Shown one piece after another: positions 10,447-22,032 of a stretch of DNA of 64,000 nt. Both the position numbers and the translations under genes were made by a program. This DNA is from Isoetes taiwanensis (Eukaryota; Streptophyta; Lycopodiopsida; Isoetales; Isoetaceae): NCBI GenBank assembly GCA_021234155.1, contig JAJEKV010000045.1, positions 2,621,434 through 2,685,433 of the forward strand. Reading direction: 5' to 3'. Numbering within the stretch: position 1 is the stretch's first letter; the number at the start of each line of letters is the position of its first letter. The notes under the pieces were generated by a model. It did no database searches, was not told the DNA's origin, and worked only from the letters and a program-made list of their open reading frames with translations.

Positions 10447-11994
10447 GTATTTGCGGACGTTCCGGCCAAAGATATCAGCCCCTCGGGGCGTACATTGTAA
10501 CCGCCATCGCCACGCGCGTACCGCCACCCGATTGGCGCGGTAACGCCAACGGATAGCGGGTAAGTAGCCCTAGGGGGGCAACTTGCTAGGAGTGTTCATA
10601 TATTATTAATGTGCACATGTGCACATTAATGAGGGCACACCTTTCCATGTTGGCATATTTTGCCACCTAGCCATTAAAGGCAAGTGGGGCCTTTCCATTA
10701 TCCCACATGCCAAATTGGGTAATTGGAAACCCTAGCCTAAACCCCCATGTCTATTTAGGGTAGGAAAACCCTAGCTTGCTAGTTTTTCGCCCTTAGCGTT
10801 TTAGAGCTCGGTTTGGCTGCCCCAGGAGCCAAAACCGCCTCCCGTGACGCCGCCCAATTAATTGCGCCATCGGGTTCCCCAATTCAAATTCATTTCGGCG
10901 AGATGGTTGAACTCGGTCGAGGAGCCACTCAAGGATCAGGTATTTGGTCAATTTAATAGCTTAAACCGTCTTCTAGTCATAGAATCGGTGGAGATTTAGG
11001 CGATTAAATTGCCCATAGTAGCTATCTAGATCTTAGATCTGGGACACTAACCAAAGAACCTAACTCTATGATTAGATCTAGTTCTTTAGTTCTTTCCTGA
11101 TGTATTTAGATGAGGTATTTCTGTGAACTCCTTGTATTGGGAAGGGGGTAGAGGCCCCTAAAGCTTGTAGTTGATGCTCCTAGAGTAGCCTCTCTAGCAC
11201 TTTGTAGATTCGGCGGTACAAGAGCCACACCTGGTTGTGGGTGAAGGGGCCAGACCGCTAAGAAGGAGGCTCATGTCCCGACTCTTGAACGATCCCCCGG
11301 TGTGTAAAGCCTACCGAGGATCATTGTGACTAGGTCTAATGGCTTACCAGTGCGCGGTAAGGCATGGGCTCGACACCGTGAAGTGGTGTACACTTTCCGG
11401 TGGGTTCAATACGGGCGGTGGCCCTCTAGTCACCTTGAGTTAGCATGTAGATCTCCGGAGGGAGTGATCCTCACCGCCCCATCGGAACTGGGAAGATGAG
11501 ATCCAGAATAGCCCCTTCGGGCTATGCATCCGCGGGCTGCCAGTCCCAACACTTTTCAGCCTACTCCGCAAAGTGTGCACAGGAGGGGCGGATGGAGTGG
11601 ACAACCCTATGCCATGCTCTTATGCCCCAAATCCATTGCCATGAATTTCGGCCTCGCGAATCCTCTCGAGACCCAAGCCGCCACCATCCTTTGAGTCTGG
11701 AGCCTTGGGTAGGATCCCCTATGTGATGTGCTGATCTTTGTCTATGCAGATATGAGGAGGACCATCCTTCGCGATGGTCACAGATGTTGATGTATGTGCT
11801 ACTGACATGTATGTTTACGCTTCAGCCTAGGTAGGCCCCGAGGGAGACGGGGTAATGACACCTTCACTCTTCCCACCGACTCGTTACGGGTGTAGTGATA
11901 TGTGGAGGGCCCCAGACGCGATGGGGCTGGTGTGGGGGAAGAACTCTGTTTGTATACCGGTGAGTGCACCGTGATATTTAGTAGGGGCGCCACG
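10447..11994 (+). repeat. 5' LTR of the Ty3/gypsy element
   Basis: It aligns with 22033-23585 over its full length. The start is damaged here (the other copy begins TGTGACGTTCC), and the end reads GGGGCGCCACG where the 3' LTR has GGGGACGTCACA. It contains a palindromic ATGTGCACATGTGCACAT stretch near 10609 and GTAGGAAAACCCTAGC near 10760. Long stretches without CHG sites match the 3' LTR base for base. Confidence 0.85.
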
Positions 11995-11995
11995 G

Positions 11996-12007
11996 TGGTA
12001 TCAGAGC
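11996..12007 (+). other. Primer-binding site, tRNA-Met type
   Basis: TGGTATCAGAGC lies one to two bases after the 5' LTR. It is the usual plant primer-binding site complementary to the 3' end of initiator tRNA-Met, used to prime minus-strand DNA synthesis. Confidence 0.9.
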
Positions 12008-12189
12008 AATGTTCTTGGAGACCAAGAGCAAAGCACTGACCATGTTCCCAGTAGTACTAACTTGATAGGATCCTCAAGCCTCGAAAAGTGGGAAAATTTT
12101 TTCTCACCTTTGTAGTTATGCTAAGCTAGTAACAATTAAGTGAATTGGAATTTAACAAGATTAAAAAAGAACGAGCCAAAATTTTCCAA

Positions 12190-12570
12190 GTAAAGGTGGT
12201 CTCACATCGCCTTTGGTCGCAAAAACTAACTTTTTTTTGTTTTGAAGCGAGGCAAAAAGCTATATGAGACATCGAGCCAAGAACACCAAAACATGATGAA
12301 TTTGAGATAAATAATGTGGTAAGGCTAATTCTAAGGTAGGAATTAGTTAGAATAGCATGTTTTAATTACCTAAAACCCTAGAAATGTATGAGATCTCATG
12401 TACCGCTTTGGTCGCGAAAACTAAACATTAGTATTGGAACGAGGGCTAAGCGGAGACCAATGGGTAGGAAAAGTCTGAAATAAGTATGAGTTTTAGATAA
12501 ATTGGTGCCTTAGCAGGTTAAGTTAGAAAGCAACTTGAGTTTTGACCTAAAATGCCCCAAGCTATAAATA
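12190..12570 (+). promoter_or_regulatory. Leader repeats and TATA-like motif, first module
   Basis: Two imperfect units around 12190-12290 and 12385-12460 share a GTCTCAC or GATCTCATG start, TTTGGTCGC.AAAACTA, a GCGAGG or ACGAGGG block and a terminal GAGAC. Related units recur at 14070-14365. TATAAATA stands at 12563-12570, about 100 bases before the ATG at 12672. A second TATAAATA lies at 14547. Promoter function is inferred from motif and position only. Confidence 0.4.
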
Positions 12571-12671
12571 GATGTAGAACCCCTCATTTTTTCGCCTAAG
12601 CCCTAGAAATCCGCTCTTCCCAACTTAGGCGATCTTTCGGGCGCTTTTATCCGATTGACGATCCAGAAAAC

Positions 12672-13936
12672 ATGGCCCGAACCAAACAGCATCCAAGGAA
12701 GCTGCCGCCAAGTTAAACCACCGCCATCGAGACGAGAGATCATTCGGAAGATGCTTCGCGAGAGGCTCGCAAGAGGGGGGGTCGCCACGGACGAAGAGCA
12801 AGACACCTCCGATTTGATCGACGCCTTCAACCGCCGGTGGAGGAGGACGAGGCCACATCTCCAAACTCCATGGACGACGAGACGAGGGAGGTGTATGAGG
12901 AGATAGAGAGGGAGATCCGGCAGCAGGAACAAGCAGACCATTCAGACGCACCCACGGAGATCCTCGAGCAGGATGAGCAAGTGACAGGTCTGGAGCCAGC
13001 GGAGGTAGCAGACCTTAGAAGATTCATCAGGAAATACGAGCGCCGGCAGAAGAGAAGGGAGGACAAAAAGAGGAGAAGGAAGGAGGAGGAACAAAAGGCA
13101 GCAGAAGAAAAGAAGAAAGCAAAAGGGAAGTTCGTGGCTGGCATAAGGAGAACAAAGGACTGCCCGCCAAGGAAGAGGCCGAACCCCAACATTATCATCA
13201 AGGAGCGGCAACCCGATCTAACCCCCCAAACCCTTCCGGACGACTCTTTTCCGATGGGGACTTCAACCCTAACGCCATGTACGTGGAAGCTCTTCCAAGA
13301 ACCCAGCGACGAAAGCAAGAAATACCCGAAAGCAGCCGGGCACCGAAAGCAAACCCCAAAGAAGACCAAGTGCAGAAGCCCCCGAAAATTCGCATGGGAT
13401 AGAAAGAAGCAAACCACGACTACCGGAAGCCTCACGCCACCGGCATGTGGTGAAGATTTATGAGAGAAAGATGAGGGAGCACGAGGCCTACATGAAGAAA
13501 TGGGAGGCCTATAACAAATATTATGAAGAAAAACAGAAAGTTAAGTTCATCGAGGGAGGGCGACCAACGGGCTAAAGAAACCTTTAAGGCCGCCACCACC
13601 GAAGCCCAAGGTTCCCAAGCCGCCACCAGGAAGAAAGCTGATAGGAAAGAGGTGGAGAGAAGAGCGTTATGGGGAGATTAGACACTTCCAGCGCTTCCGG
13701 TCTCCTAATCCCCCGCGGCCCCCTTCGCTCGGTTGGTGCGTGAAGTTATGCAGGCCTATAGAACAGACTTTAGAGTCACGCACGAAAGGGCGGCCGGCAA
13801 TGCAAGAAATGGTTGAGGCAAAGATAGTGCAACACTTTGAAGATTCAACAGCCCGCAAGACTATCCACGCCAAAGCCGGTAACCTTGATGCGACAAGACA
13901 TGAGTCTTGCGACCGCATTAAGGAGAGAACTCTTTA
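12672..13936 (+). pseudogene. Extra ORF region between PBS and gag, basic/acidic coiled-coil protein
   Basis: The first ATG at 12672 reads MARTKQHPRK before a frameshift. The frame at 12837-13463 is rich in charged residues (EEIEREIRQQEQ, then RRKEEEQKAAEEKKKAKGK) and is probably a long helix. After 13440 it continues in another frame (KIYERKMREHEAYMKKWEAY), and a last piece runs to 13936. There is no zinc knuckle and no recognised domain, so it may be an additional 5' gene or the N-terminal part of gag. Its own TATA-like motif and leader repeats, and the second leader that follows, argue for a separate transcription unit. The N-terminal resemblance to a histone H3 tail is treated under findings. 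Confidence 0.4.
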
Positions 13937-14664
13937 GAAACTTTTTGTTGTAAATAATTAAAAATTTTGTAATATAGAGCAATTTTGTCTACCTTGATGA
14001 CATAAACTTGAGTAATTAGAGCAAATTAATAAGTTTTAGCTTTTATTTCAGTAAAATAGGACATTTGGGGAGCGGAGAGACATGATGTCTCACAGCTCGC
14101 TCACCGTCAGCTAAAACAAAAGTTAGATTGAAGCGAGGCGCAAGCGCGGAGACCTCGCCCAAACTTGACCAAAACAGCTCCAAATTGACCAAATAAGGGG
14201 TCGATCTCGCCTAATTTGATGAGCCCATCACCCTTACACCATTAGTTTACCCAAATTGGACACCTTTAATCGAAATGGGACTGATGTCTCACAGCTCGCT
14301 CGTCACGAAACAAAAAGTTAGGATTGAAGCGAGGCGCAAGTCTGCGGAGACCTCTTACCAATTCTTCACCAGACTTGTCAAAGTCACCTTCAACCCTCTT
14401 GCATAGCATCTTTTAGGTAACATAGCCTTGTTCAAGCATCTCCTCCTATAGTCCTCAAACTCCCATTTTGACCTCGGATAGGCTAGGAATTACCCAACCC
14501 TAGGAAATTTTCAAGTCATCCAAAAAATTAGGGTTTTCCCCTTTTCTATAAATAGACCCTCACTTCTCGGATAGCACCCTACAAATCTGCTCCCGCCCTT
14601 CTAGCCGATTTCCCAACTCCCCGAGGCTCTTGCAACCGTTTGTTACCCTCTTCGCAATTAATCA
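13937..14664 (+). promoter_or_regulatory. Second leader with repeats and TATA-like motif
   Basis: Non-coding. Two units at about 14080-14160 and 14279-14360 share ATGTCTCACAGCTCGCTC, AAAGTTAG and GAAGCGAGGCGCAAG, ending in GGAGACCTC. They resemble the units at 12190-12460. TATAAATA stands at 14547-14554, about 110 bases before the ATG at 14665. The layout repeats that of the first module, as if leader and promoter had been duplicated along with an additional gene. Confidence 0.4.
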
Positions 14665-16193
14665 ATGGCAACTCGGATTTCGAGAGATGGTACGGCCATG
14701 CCATGCTCATCGAGGCCGACGTCGACAAATCTTCCGGATCTTAGGGAAGGAGGTAGACGCCCAAGCAACCTTTTTGCACGCGACCCGGCTTATAGTAGAG
14801 TCCCGACCGAAGTTTCAAGCTAGGGTAGAACCGGCGCTAGTGCAACTCCCCCTCGCGTAGGATATTTTGTTCCTAGACAGTCCTCGCGGGAAAAAGATTA
14901 GACGATGTCCCGAACATCGCCAAATACCTCACAAACAAAGCACACCACACACAGAGCCAATGGTCCTAACCGCCAAGCGGGACCAAGTACTTCTTTCAAC
15001 ACCGCCACGGCAATCTTTCTCACCCCGTCGGTGAGAACATCGCCGGGAAACCTCCATTCCCCATGGACGTAGATCCATTAGCCGTAGCAGTGAGAACAAC
15101 GCCTCCTCCTCACCGACGACGCAGGAGCGTGAAGGGAAGGAAGAAGACTTCGGATGAACAGAATCGGTGAGGAGGAGGAAGACGATGTTGAGCTCGACCT
15201 AGCGAGGGAGCAGCGACAGCGTAGCCGGAGTGGCAAGACTTCAAAGAAGCCGGCAGACTCTCGAGTCGCGCCACCCCTCGGTTAGGCATCACAAGCCTAG
15301 CCCCCATTATAATCGAAGGTGAGGAGTTTTCGCCTAAAAGCGACATTCAAAACCTCCCCGAGTGCGGGGAAAGGGAGTATCCGACCAAGAGTTGCTGCAC
15401 CAACTCCGAAGAACGGACTTGGACGACTTCATCGTCAGGAGAGTCTGACTTCCCCTCCAAGTAGGGAAGCTTCGACACTTACACGGAGAGTTTACCTCCC
15501 CGACATCCAAGCCTCACAGAAACATCAGGCAGATCATGGAGGCGCACAAGGCCGAGAACAAGCTACCGACGGAGGAAGAGTTCCTTGCTCTCCAGGAACA
15601 GATGGGGATCCGCTATGCGACCTCAAACATCCTAACGGCAAGCTCGTCCGCAGCACCTCCCCGGGATAGGACAGCGGACTGACCTCGGGGAGGGCTTTCA
15701 GCACGAGACTACGAGGAGCTCACCACGGTGGAGGTTGATGATTTTGGAAGCGCATACACCGAAAGCCGATACCGAAAAGTGGTCGAGGACCCATCTCGCG
15801 AACGACAGTCATTACGCTTATTACCCGCCATTGCCGATGGATGGAAGAATAGCGTTATCCACCGCAAATTCACCCCCCCGAGGCGAGGAAGGAGTATCGC
15901 CGGGCCGGACTTTCAGATTCGCAGGCATGCACGGCTCCCCTTAACACCGGTATGCAATCCCGGTGAAAAGAGCGGTAGCACTCGACGTCTTCGACTTAGC
16001 CATACCTTACAGCGGCAGCAAGACTATCGGTGACGAGCCTTATACCTCCCACCGCAGTAATAGAAGATTTAGCAAGAGCATTAGGGGTGGATCTCCGCCA
16101 ATGTCCTTAGAAACTTGGGCCATTCGATTGGGAACAGCCCAAGTGAAAAAGTTCCTGGAGGATAATCCATCTTACCGGCATCAACAGAAATGA
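14665..16193 (+). pseudogene. gag-like region of the Ty3/gypsy element
   Basis: The start chosen is the ATG at 14665, downstream of the TATA-like motif. Frames are short and interrupted, but coding flavour persists: charged helices around 15520-15620 (AENKLPTEEEFLALQEQ), SARDYEELTTVEVDDFGS after 15690, and a last frame ending FLEDNPSYRHQQK at a stop at 16191-16193. No capsid motif is recognisable by eye. Whether this is a separate gag or the first half of one gag-pol cannot be decided from the broken frames. Confidence 0.4.
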
Positions 16194-16297
16194 TTAGCAG
16201 TAGTTGCAAGTTCTTGTATTAGTGTAATATAAAATATAAATATAACATTCTCTTGCACTATAAATGTTCTGTTGATATATTTTGTGTCCCCTCAACC

Positions 16298-17660
16298 ATG
16301 CCAACAAACATAAATAAAGCAAGAAAGCAAGGAAAACTAACCATGTAGATATGAACCACTTGTGTATGCAGCTAGAGGCCTCGAGCGCAGAGAGAACGAC
16401 AAATCATGGAACTTACAGGGGGAACAGAGCCCGCCTGTGCCACGGCCGGGCAAGAAACCTGCTTGAAGAATTTGGACAAATGACCCCGTAAGAAGAAATA
16501 TCGCCAAATGAGGACGGACCTCGAAAGGATAAAGGTTTTGCTAGCCGCGACAAGCGTGAGCAGGTTCGGTGGGTAACGCTCAACTGCCGCAAGCATCAGC
16601 TCGGAGAACAGGTCGAGACAAGAAGAGGAGCAAGAGAGGAAGGTCCCCAGCTCGACTCCTCCGACTCAAGCTCAGTCGGACTGATTCTCGAGGAAGAAGA
16701 AGAGCGTAACCAAGTCCGAAAGCGCATTTAAAGGCGAGGAACCACCGGAGGGACGAATAAAGGGACACAAGAACCTCCTCGACCGTAAGAAAGTAGACTC
16801 GTGATTGGGAAATGTTTGAAGGCCAGGAAGCTCTCGAAAGCAATTCTCAAAGCGAGAACAGCGTCGCATGGAGGCGAGGGCTTGGCTTGACGAGATGAGT
16901 TGAATATCGGGCAATGCCTATGGTATGAAGGATAAGGATAAAGGTGGTGGCACCCGAACCCGAAGGGAAAGACGATTTGGTGGAAGGGCTATGCCAAGGC
17001 TCATGGTTTAAGCAGGACGCTTTGCGGTTCAAGAAGTTTGCTAAAGCCTTCAAGCCATTACGCCCCAAGAGAGCACAAGTCCAGTATGATGCAAGCATTC
17101 TTGTTGCAAAGAAGGCAACAAGTCAAGACAGAAATACATAATGCAGGAATTTATGAGGCTAAGGTCAGATGTGCCAAAGTTAGAGAGAAGCACGCAAGGA
17201 AAGCTACATTGAAGGTCCGAATGAGGAGATCCGCAAGCTTGTAAGGGCAATAAACCCAAGAACAAGATCGGCTTTGAGTCCAAGGCAATAAGTTTGCAAG
17301 GAACAGGGACCCTAATAGTGGGCAGAGGCAAAGAAAGCATTACCAAGATAAAGGCAAGGCAGCGTGCAGCTTTCAGCCCGAGAACGGCCGGCCCAGAAGG
17401 ACTAGAGCCCCATATAGTGGCAATCAAGGGAAGCAAGCAGGAGAAGAAGGGTATCCTTCAAAGACAAACAGGAAGGGTCAAGCTACTCCAAAGCCGCGGC
17501 GAAGCCTTCTAGCAGCCATGCCCAAGGAGAAGAGACAGAGTGCATAGAAAAGCAGCTTTGTTTTGTGTGTTTCCAGCCAGCCATAGAACAAAGCCGAACC
17601 GCCCATATGTCATGAGTGCAAATACTAGCAGAGTTGGGAGATTGGGACACTTTTGACCGG
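16298..17660 (+). pseudogene. gag C-terminal part with zinc-knuckle remnant
   Basis: A new ATG context begins at 16298 after a short AT-rich spacer. The following sequence codes, with many shifts, for a basic protein (for example the frames around 16944-17244). At about 17555-17630 the plus strand reads a Cys-rich stretch with F-C-V-F, then H-R-T-K, then a second Cys or His cluster, resembling a CCHC nucleocapsid knuckle followed by a second degenerate one. A position just before the protease supports this. Confidence 0.4.
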
Positions 17661-17759
17661 GACGACGACGACGAGGAGGCCCGCGACTACATTGTGGTGA
17701 GTGTCATATCTTTGCCGCAATAGATACGAGCAAGCGGTGAGAGCCAAGATAAAAGTAAT

Positions 17760-18157
17760 TTCCACGATTGGGAAAGGCCAAGGCCAAGTCATTTATAGTC
17801 CCGATAGATTCTGGAAGTAGCCATAACTTTGCATCTCCTTAATGGTTCAAATGTTGAAGTTGAAACCATTAAAGTCAAAGCCAAGGCCCGTTGTCTTAGC
17901 AAGTGGAGCAAGAAGGCGCACGGCAGGTAAAAGAATCAACTTTGACATCGAATTTGCCGGGGATTAAGATCCATGATGGGGCAGAAGTAATGGGCATTGG
18001 CAAGTACGACTTGATAATAGGTATGGAGTACCTTGGACCAGCAGGGGCCATTATTGATTGTGGAAAGCGGAAGGTGACCTTCCCAACACCCGACGGCAAG
18101 ATCATTGAGATAACAGGTAAAGAAGTTGTTCCCATCATGCGGTTGTATGTCTTCTAA
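17760..18157 (+). pseudogene. Aspartic protease domain of the Ty3/gypsy element
   Basis: The active-site signature IDSGSSHNF is readable at 17804-17830 (DSGS at 17807-17818), preceded by aliphatic residues as in retropepsins. After a frameshift, 17903-18157 gives the C-terminal half, with YDLIIGMEYL in the place of the usual gypsy phrase ending GMDWL, then a short strand and the region leading to RT. The order DSG, loop, LIIGM fits retroelement proteases that process gag-pol. Confidence 0.75.
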
Positions 18158-18399
18158 ACGGCCGTTCAAGTGCATCAAGAGTGAGCAAGTAGCATACATC
18201 TTCAAGCTTGAGATTAGTGAGCCGGAATTGAAGGAGGCAAAGAAGACAGGATGCTCGCAAGTTGCCGAGGCAAATAGCTAAGTTGATCACGGAGTTCCAC
18301 GATCTCTTTCCGTGATGAGATCAAGCAGCCCCTCCTCAGATAGGGGAGTCGAAAAGTAGATAGCACTCGAACCAGGAACAAAGCCCACAAGCAAGGCTC

Positions 18400-19175
18400 C
18401 ATATAGAATGACAACACAGGAGTTGTCGGAGCTAAAGAAGCAGTTGCAGGAGCTGCTCGACCTAGGTTTCATTAGACCTAGTGTCTCGCCGTTTGGAGCG
18501 CCCATTCTTTTTGTCAAGAAGAAGGATGGATCTTTGAGGATGTGCATAGACTATAGACAGTTGAATAAGCACACCATTAAGAACAAGTATGCGCTTCCAA
18601 GATCAGATGACTTGATGGATCAGCTTCAAGGAGCAAAGATCTTCTCCAAAATTGACTTAAGGTCAGGTTATCATCAGATAAGGATAAAGGAGGAGGATAT
18701 CCACAAGACCGCCTTCAGGACGCGGTATGGGCATTATGAGTTCACAGTGATGCCTTTCGGCTTATCAAATGCCCCCGCAACATTCATGAGGCTCATGAAC
18801 GATATCTTCAGGGAGTTCCTGGACACCTTTGTGATTGTTTTCTTTGATGACATTTTGGTGTATAGCAGATCCCTTTGAAGAGCACGCAAACACTTGAGAA
18901 GGGTGCTAGAGAAGTTGAGGAGACACCACAGGGCCACGCCAAGTTGTCGGCGCCACTTCGCGAACGCAGAAGGTGGAATACCTTGGTCATGTGATCTCAT
19001 GGGCATCTCGACGGACCCCGCCAAGATTGAAGCAGTTGATTCGCTGGGTCGGCCGAAGAATGTGCACCAGGTCAGAAGTTTTCTCGGTCTAGCGTGGTGG
19101 TACAGGAAGTTCAGAAAGAACTTTGTTAAGATAGCAGCCCCGCTAACGCATCTAACGAGGGCGAGGAGAAGGTGA
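18400..19175 (+). pseudogene. Ty3/gypsy reverse transcriptase
   Basis: The frame 18408-18878 is open for 156 residues with all palm landmarks: [60 protein letters not shown] and the catalytic FFDDILVYS. These are diagnostic of Ty3/gypsy RT, and the [10 protein letters not shown] and TFMRLMNDI variants fit chromoviruses. A stop at 18876-18878 breaks the thumb. The next frame (18894-19175) resumes after the HAxHL-type region and contains SFLGLAWWYRKF and the connection to RNase H. Confidence 0.95.
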
Positions 19176-19189
19176 AAGATTGGGTAGAG

Positions 19190-19640
19190 CATTGGCACAA
19201 GAAAGCCCAAAAGGGGTTTGAATTGTTGAAGGAAGTTTTAACAACAGCCCCGGTCTTTAAACCCCGATCTCTGAGAAGGATAAGCTTGTAGCAACAGATG
19301 CAGTAAGATAGCTGTACAAAAGAGCTTATGCAAGAAGAACGGTGGTAGCGTGATGATTCCGGAAGATGAACGACGCCGAGACGCCGCCACCCAACGCATC
19401 TATCAGGAATTGCTTGCAGGTTTGTCGGGCATTAAGAATATGGAGGCACTATCTCTTGGGAAGGAAGTTCCAATTGGATACCACCATCGAGCCTCCAATA
19501 TGTATTCACGCGAACCACACCTCAACTGGAGGCACGGAGATGGATGGAGTTCCTCGAAGAATATGACTTTGATATAGTCTACAAAGCCGGAAGCTCAATG
19601 TGGTAGCAGATGCGCTTTTCAAGGCATCCCCGACAACTAG
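19190..19640 (+). pseudogene. RNase H region of the Ty3/gypsy element
   Basis: Recognisable pieces are the thumb-to-RNase H segment with TTAPVF-like residues near 19240, an ATDA phrase near 19288 where the first catalytic Asp is expected, and a final stretch near 19560-19640 reading DFDIVYKA, then LNVVADAL and the RHPRQL phrase. The end of gypsy RNase H commonly reads N-V-V-A-D-A-L-S-R. Frames shift several times. Confidence 0.65.
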
Positions 19641-19859
19641 AGTGCATTGTAATGCAATTTCGACGCTTCCAAATGACTTTGGTAAGAAGATTGAAGAGTC
19701 CTTGCCAATGGATGTGGATTTCAGGGGAAGTATGGGCAAGCCTCTCTAAGGAGGCTAGAACAGATAAAGAGCGGGAGGCCTTCAAGCATTATAAGAAGGA
19801 AGGCAACCTGTTATACCATAAGAACAAGTTGTGCGCATGCGGAATCATCACGCAAGGAA

Positions 19860-20740
19860 GTTGATCCTCCATGACACGCTGCAACAGCCCAATAGCTGGC
19901 CACGCGGGATTCATGAAAACATATTTCATTTCGAAAGCAGCCTATTATTGGCCGAGGAATGAAGAAGCAAATAGCTCGCTACATCAAAGAATGTCAGCTA
20001 TGCCAGATTTAAGGCGTGAGCAGCCTTCAATTCCCGTGGGCATTAGAGCCATTAGCGGTGCCAAACGCTAAGTGGGAGGTAATCAGCATGGACTTCATCA
20101 CAGACTTAAGAAAACGAGAGGCAAGGATGCCTTGATGGTAGTGGTCGACAAGTTGTCAAAGATGGCACATTTTGTGCCTTGCAGGACCACGATACTGACT
20201 ATGGATACAAAGAAAGCTCTTCACCAAAGAGATCTTCGTGCTTCATGGCATGCCAAGGGAGATTATCTCCGGCGAGGGATCCGTTCATGAGTGCCTTTTG
20301 GCAAGACCTCTTTGCGACGATTCAGACCAAGCTATCCATGAGCCGTATCATCCTCGTAGACGGATGGCCAAACGGAGCGGACCAACAGATCTTAGAAGAC
20401 ATGCTACTTAAACTATGTCCGAATAAGCAAAGTATGTGGGAAGAATTCATTCACTTGGTGGAGTTTGCATACAATAGCACCAAGCAGGAATCGTCCCAAA
20501 TGTCGCCATTTATGATCAATTATGGCTATCGATTGCCTAACTCCGCATTAATTTGGCACAACCCCGTGTCAAAAGTAGAAGTTTCGCAGCCAGATGTTGG
20601 CCGATATGCAGCAGCTCGTGGAAGAAGTTCGAGGTTATCCGCTAGCAAAGAAGAAGTCGTCGAAGAGCATCACGACAAGCATCGAACAGTCGAGAGTTCA
20701 AAGTTGGAGATGATGTATGGCTCAAGATAAAGGTGAAGCA
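19860..20740 (+). pseudogene. Integrase of the Ty3/gypsy element
   Basis: The zinc-binding N-terminus is present as AGHAGFMKTYFISKAAYYWP and a shifted ECQLCQ phrase near 19990. The catalytic core shows ISMDFITDL near 20085 (first Asp), then GKDALMVVVDKLSKMAHFVP (20127-20180). The second Asp region is corrupted near 20260. MWEEFIHLVEFAYNSTKQ (20437-20490) follows, where the last catalytic residue lies slightly upstream in the damaged stretch. Frames 20072-20290 and 20179-20730 overlap because of a shift. Confidence 0.85.
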
Positions 20741-20939
20741 GCTAAGCTTCGGGATTGGCAATTGCAAGAAGCTTGCTCCAAGGTGGGCTGGACCCTTCAG
20801 AATAATCAAGAGAGTAGGTAATCAATCCTACAAATTGGATTTGCCAAAGACACCTAAAGATTCATAAGGTCTTCCACGTGAGTTTGTTGAAGAAGCATAC
20901 TCCAAATCCGCATCTAAGTCTTGGACACTCCAACGTTGT

Positions 20940-21190
20940 TGGAAATGACGGAGGAGCAGGTGGAAATAATTCTTTAAATGATTCTTGATAAAGCTTTTAA
21001 GAAGACAAGGAGGTCGAATTCTCTCCAAGATTTGGTCAAGTGGAAACACTTACCGGTGGAAGACGCCACGCGGGTACTTAAGAAAGATTTAGTAAAGCGG
21101 TACCCACAATTTATGGAGCAATGGGACGGCAAGGTCATCTCCAAGAAATCGCTCGGGCATGTCGATTTGTGTAGGTTAATTCTTGTATAG
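20940..21190 (+). pseudogene. Chromodomain-like C-terminus of integrase
   Basis: The frame 20978-21190 reads ILDKAFKKTRRSNSL, then DLVKWKHLPVEDATRVLKKD and YPQFMEQW. An aliphatic-VKWK-x-LP-x-E-x-x-x-W/R pattern followed by a helix is the chromodomain core of plant chromoviruses, thought to guide integration to marked chromatin. The Trp expected after DAT is read as Arg, next to a CGG codon, which may be a consensus error. Confidence 0.7.
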
Positions 21191-22032
21191 ATTAATCACG
21201 ATGCAACCCATGCTTGGTATGAGTCGCGATGCGCTGTTATTCGATGATGAGACCACTACGGTGATCTCTAGGCGTGGTGTAATGTCAATGTAGGCATGAC
21301 CGCTTTCGCTGGGCGCAGTGGAAGGTAGATTAGAAAGTCTACGCCATCCCCCACGGAAGGAGACGACCTCCGAGAGAAAAGAGGTCATTAAGGAATGCAT
21401 TCATAGGGAAAGCACCTTTAGCCCCATATATGCTTTGATAGGAGGAATCCATCCTTCACACCCCCACGCGAGAAGGATATCCTCCACTGGGCAACTAGAG
21501 GTGTAGGCATGAGTGGCATCTAGGCATATAGGCTGTCTCCACGGCCATTATGGAAGATTCATCCTCTTCCTAAATGGGAGATTAGCCATGCATTCATGTA
21601 GATAGGTGGGTTGGTCACCATATAACCAAAAATTTTAATTAATAATTAATGGTACTAACGTGAGTGTCGACCGCAGCCGCGAGAAAGCTCGGAGGGGCAA
21701 GGAGGTCGAGCTTCTGAAGACTTGCAACACAAATTTTGTTGGAATGTGTTGCAAGGAATCAAGGGTACCTCGAACGTTAATTTTTAAACTTTGATAAACT
21801 TAATAGTAATGTTAAGGGAATGTTGGAGTAATCTGTTAGTAATGTTGTGAATTGACAAGTTATTTTATAATATAATAATGTGATAAAAGTATTACCTTAA
21901 GGTAATCGTAATAAGCATGTAAGTGTTATAGTAGTATATCGTATACATCAGGTTGATTGCAGGTTAGTAGGTAAATCCCAAGGTGGGGAGAACCACGATC
22001 TTTGGACAAACATCATTTCAAGGTGGGGAGAA
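21191..22032 (+). other. 3' non-coding region and polypurine tract of the Ty3/gypsy element
   Basis: No frame of interest. AT-rich sequence contains CTAGGCGTGGTGTAATG and a CCTCGAACG phrase. The motif AAGGTGGGGAGAA occurs twice (about 21980-21992 and 22020-22032). The second copy touches the LTR and is the functional polypurine tract; the first is a nearby duplicate about 40 bases upstream. Confidence 0.65.

Noticed and set aside
12672-12720. Genuine histone H3 gene
   Set aside because: Only the first few residues resemble H3; no histone fold follows, and the position is inside a retrotransposon.
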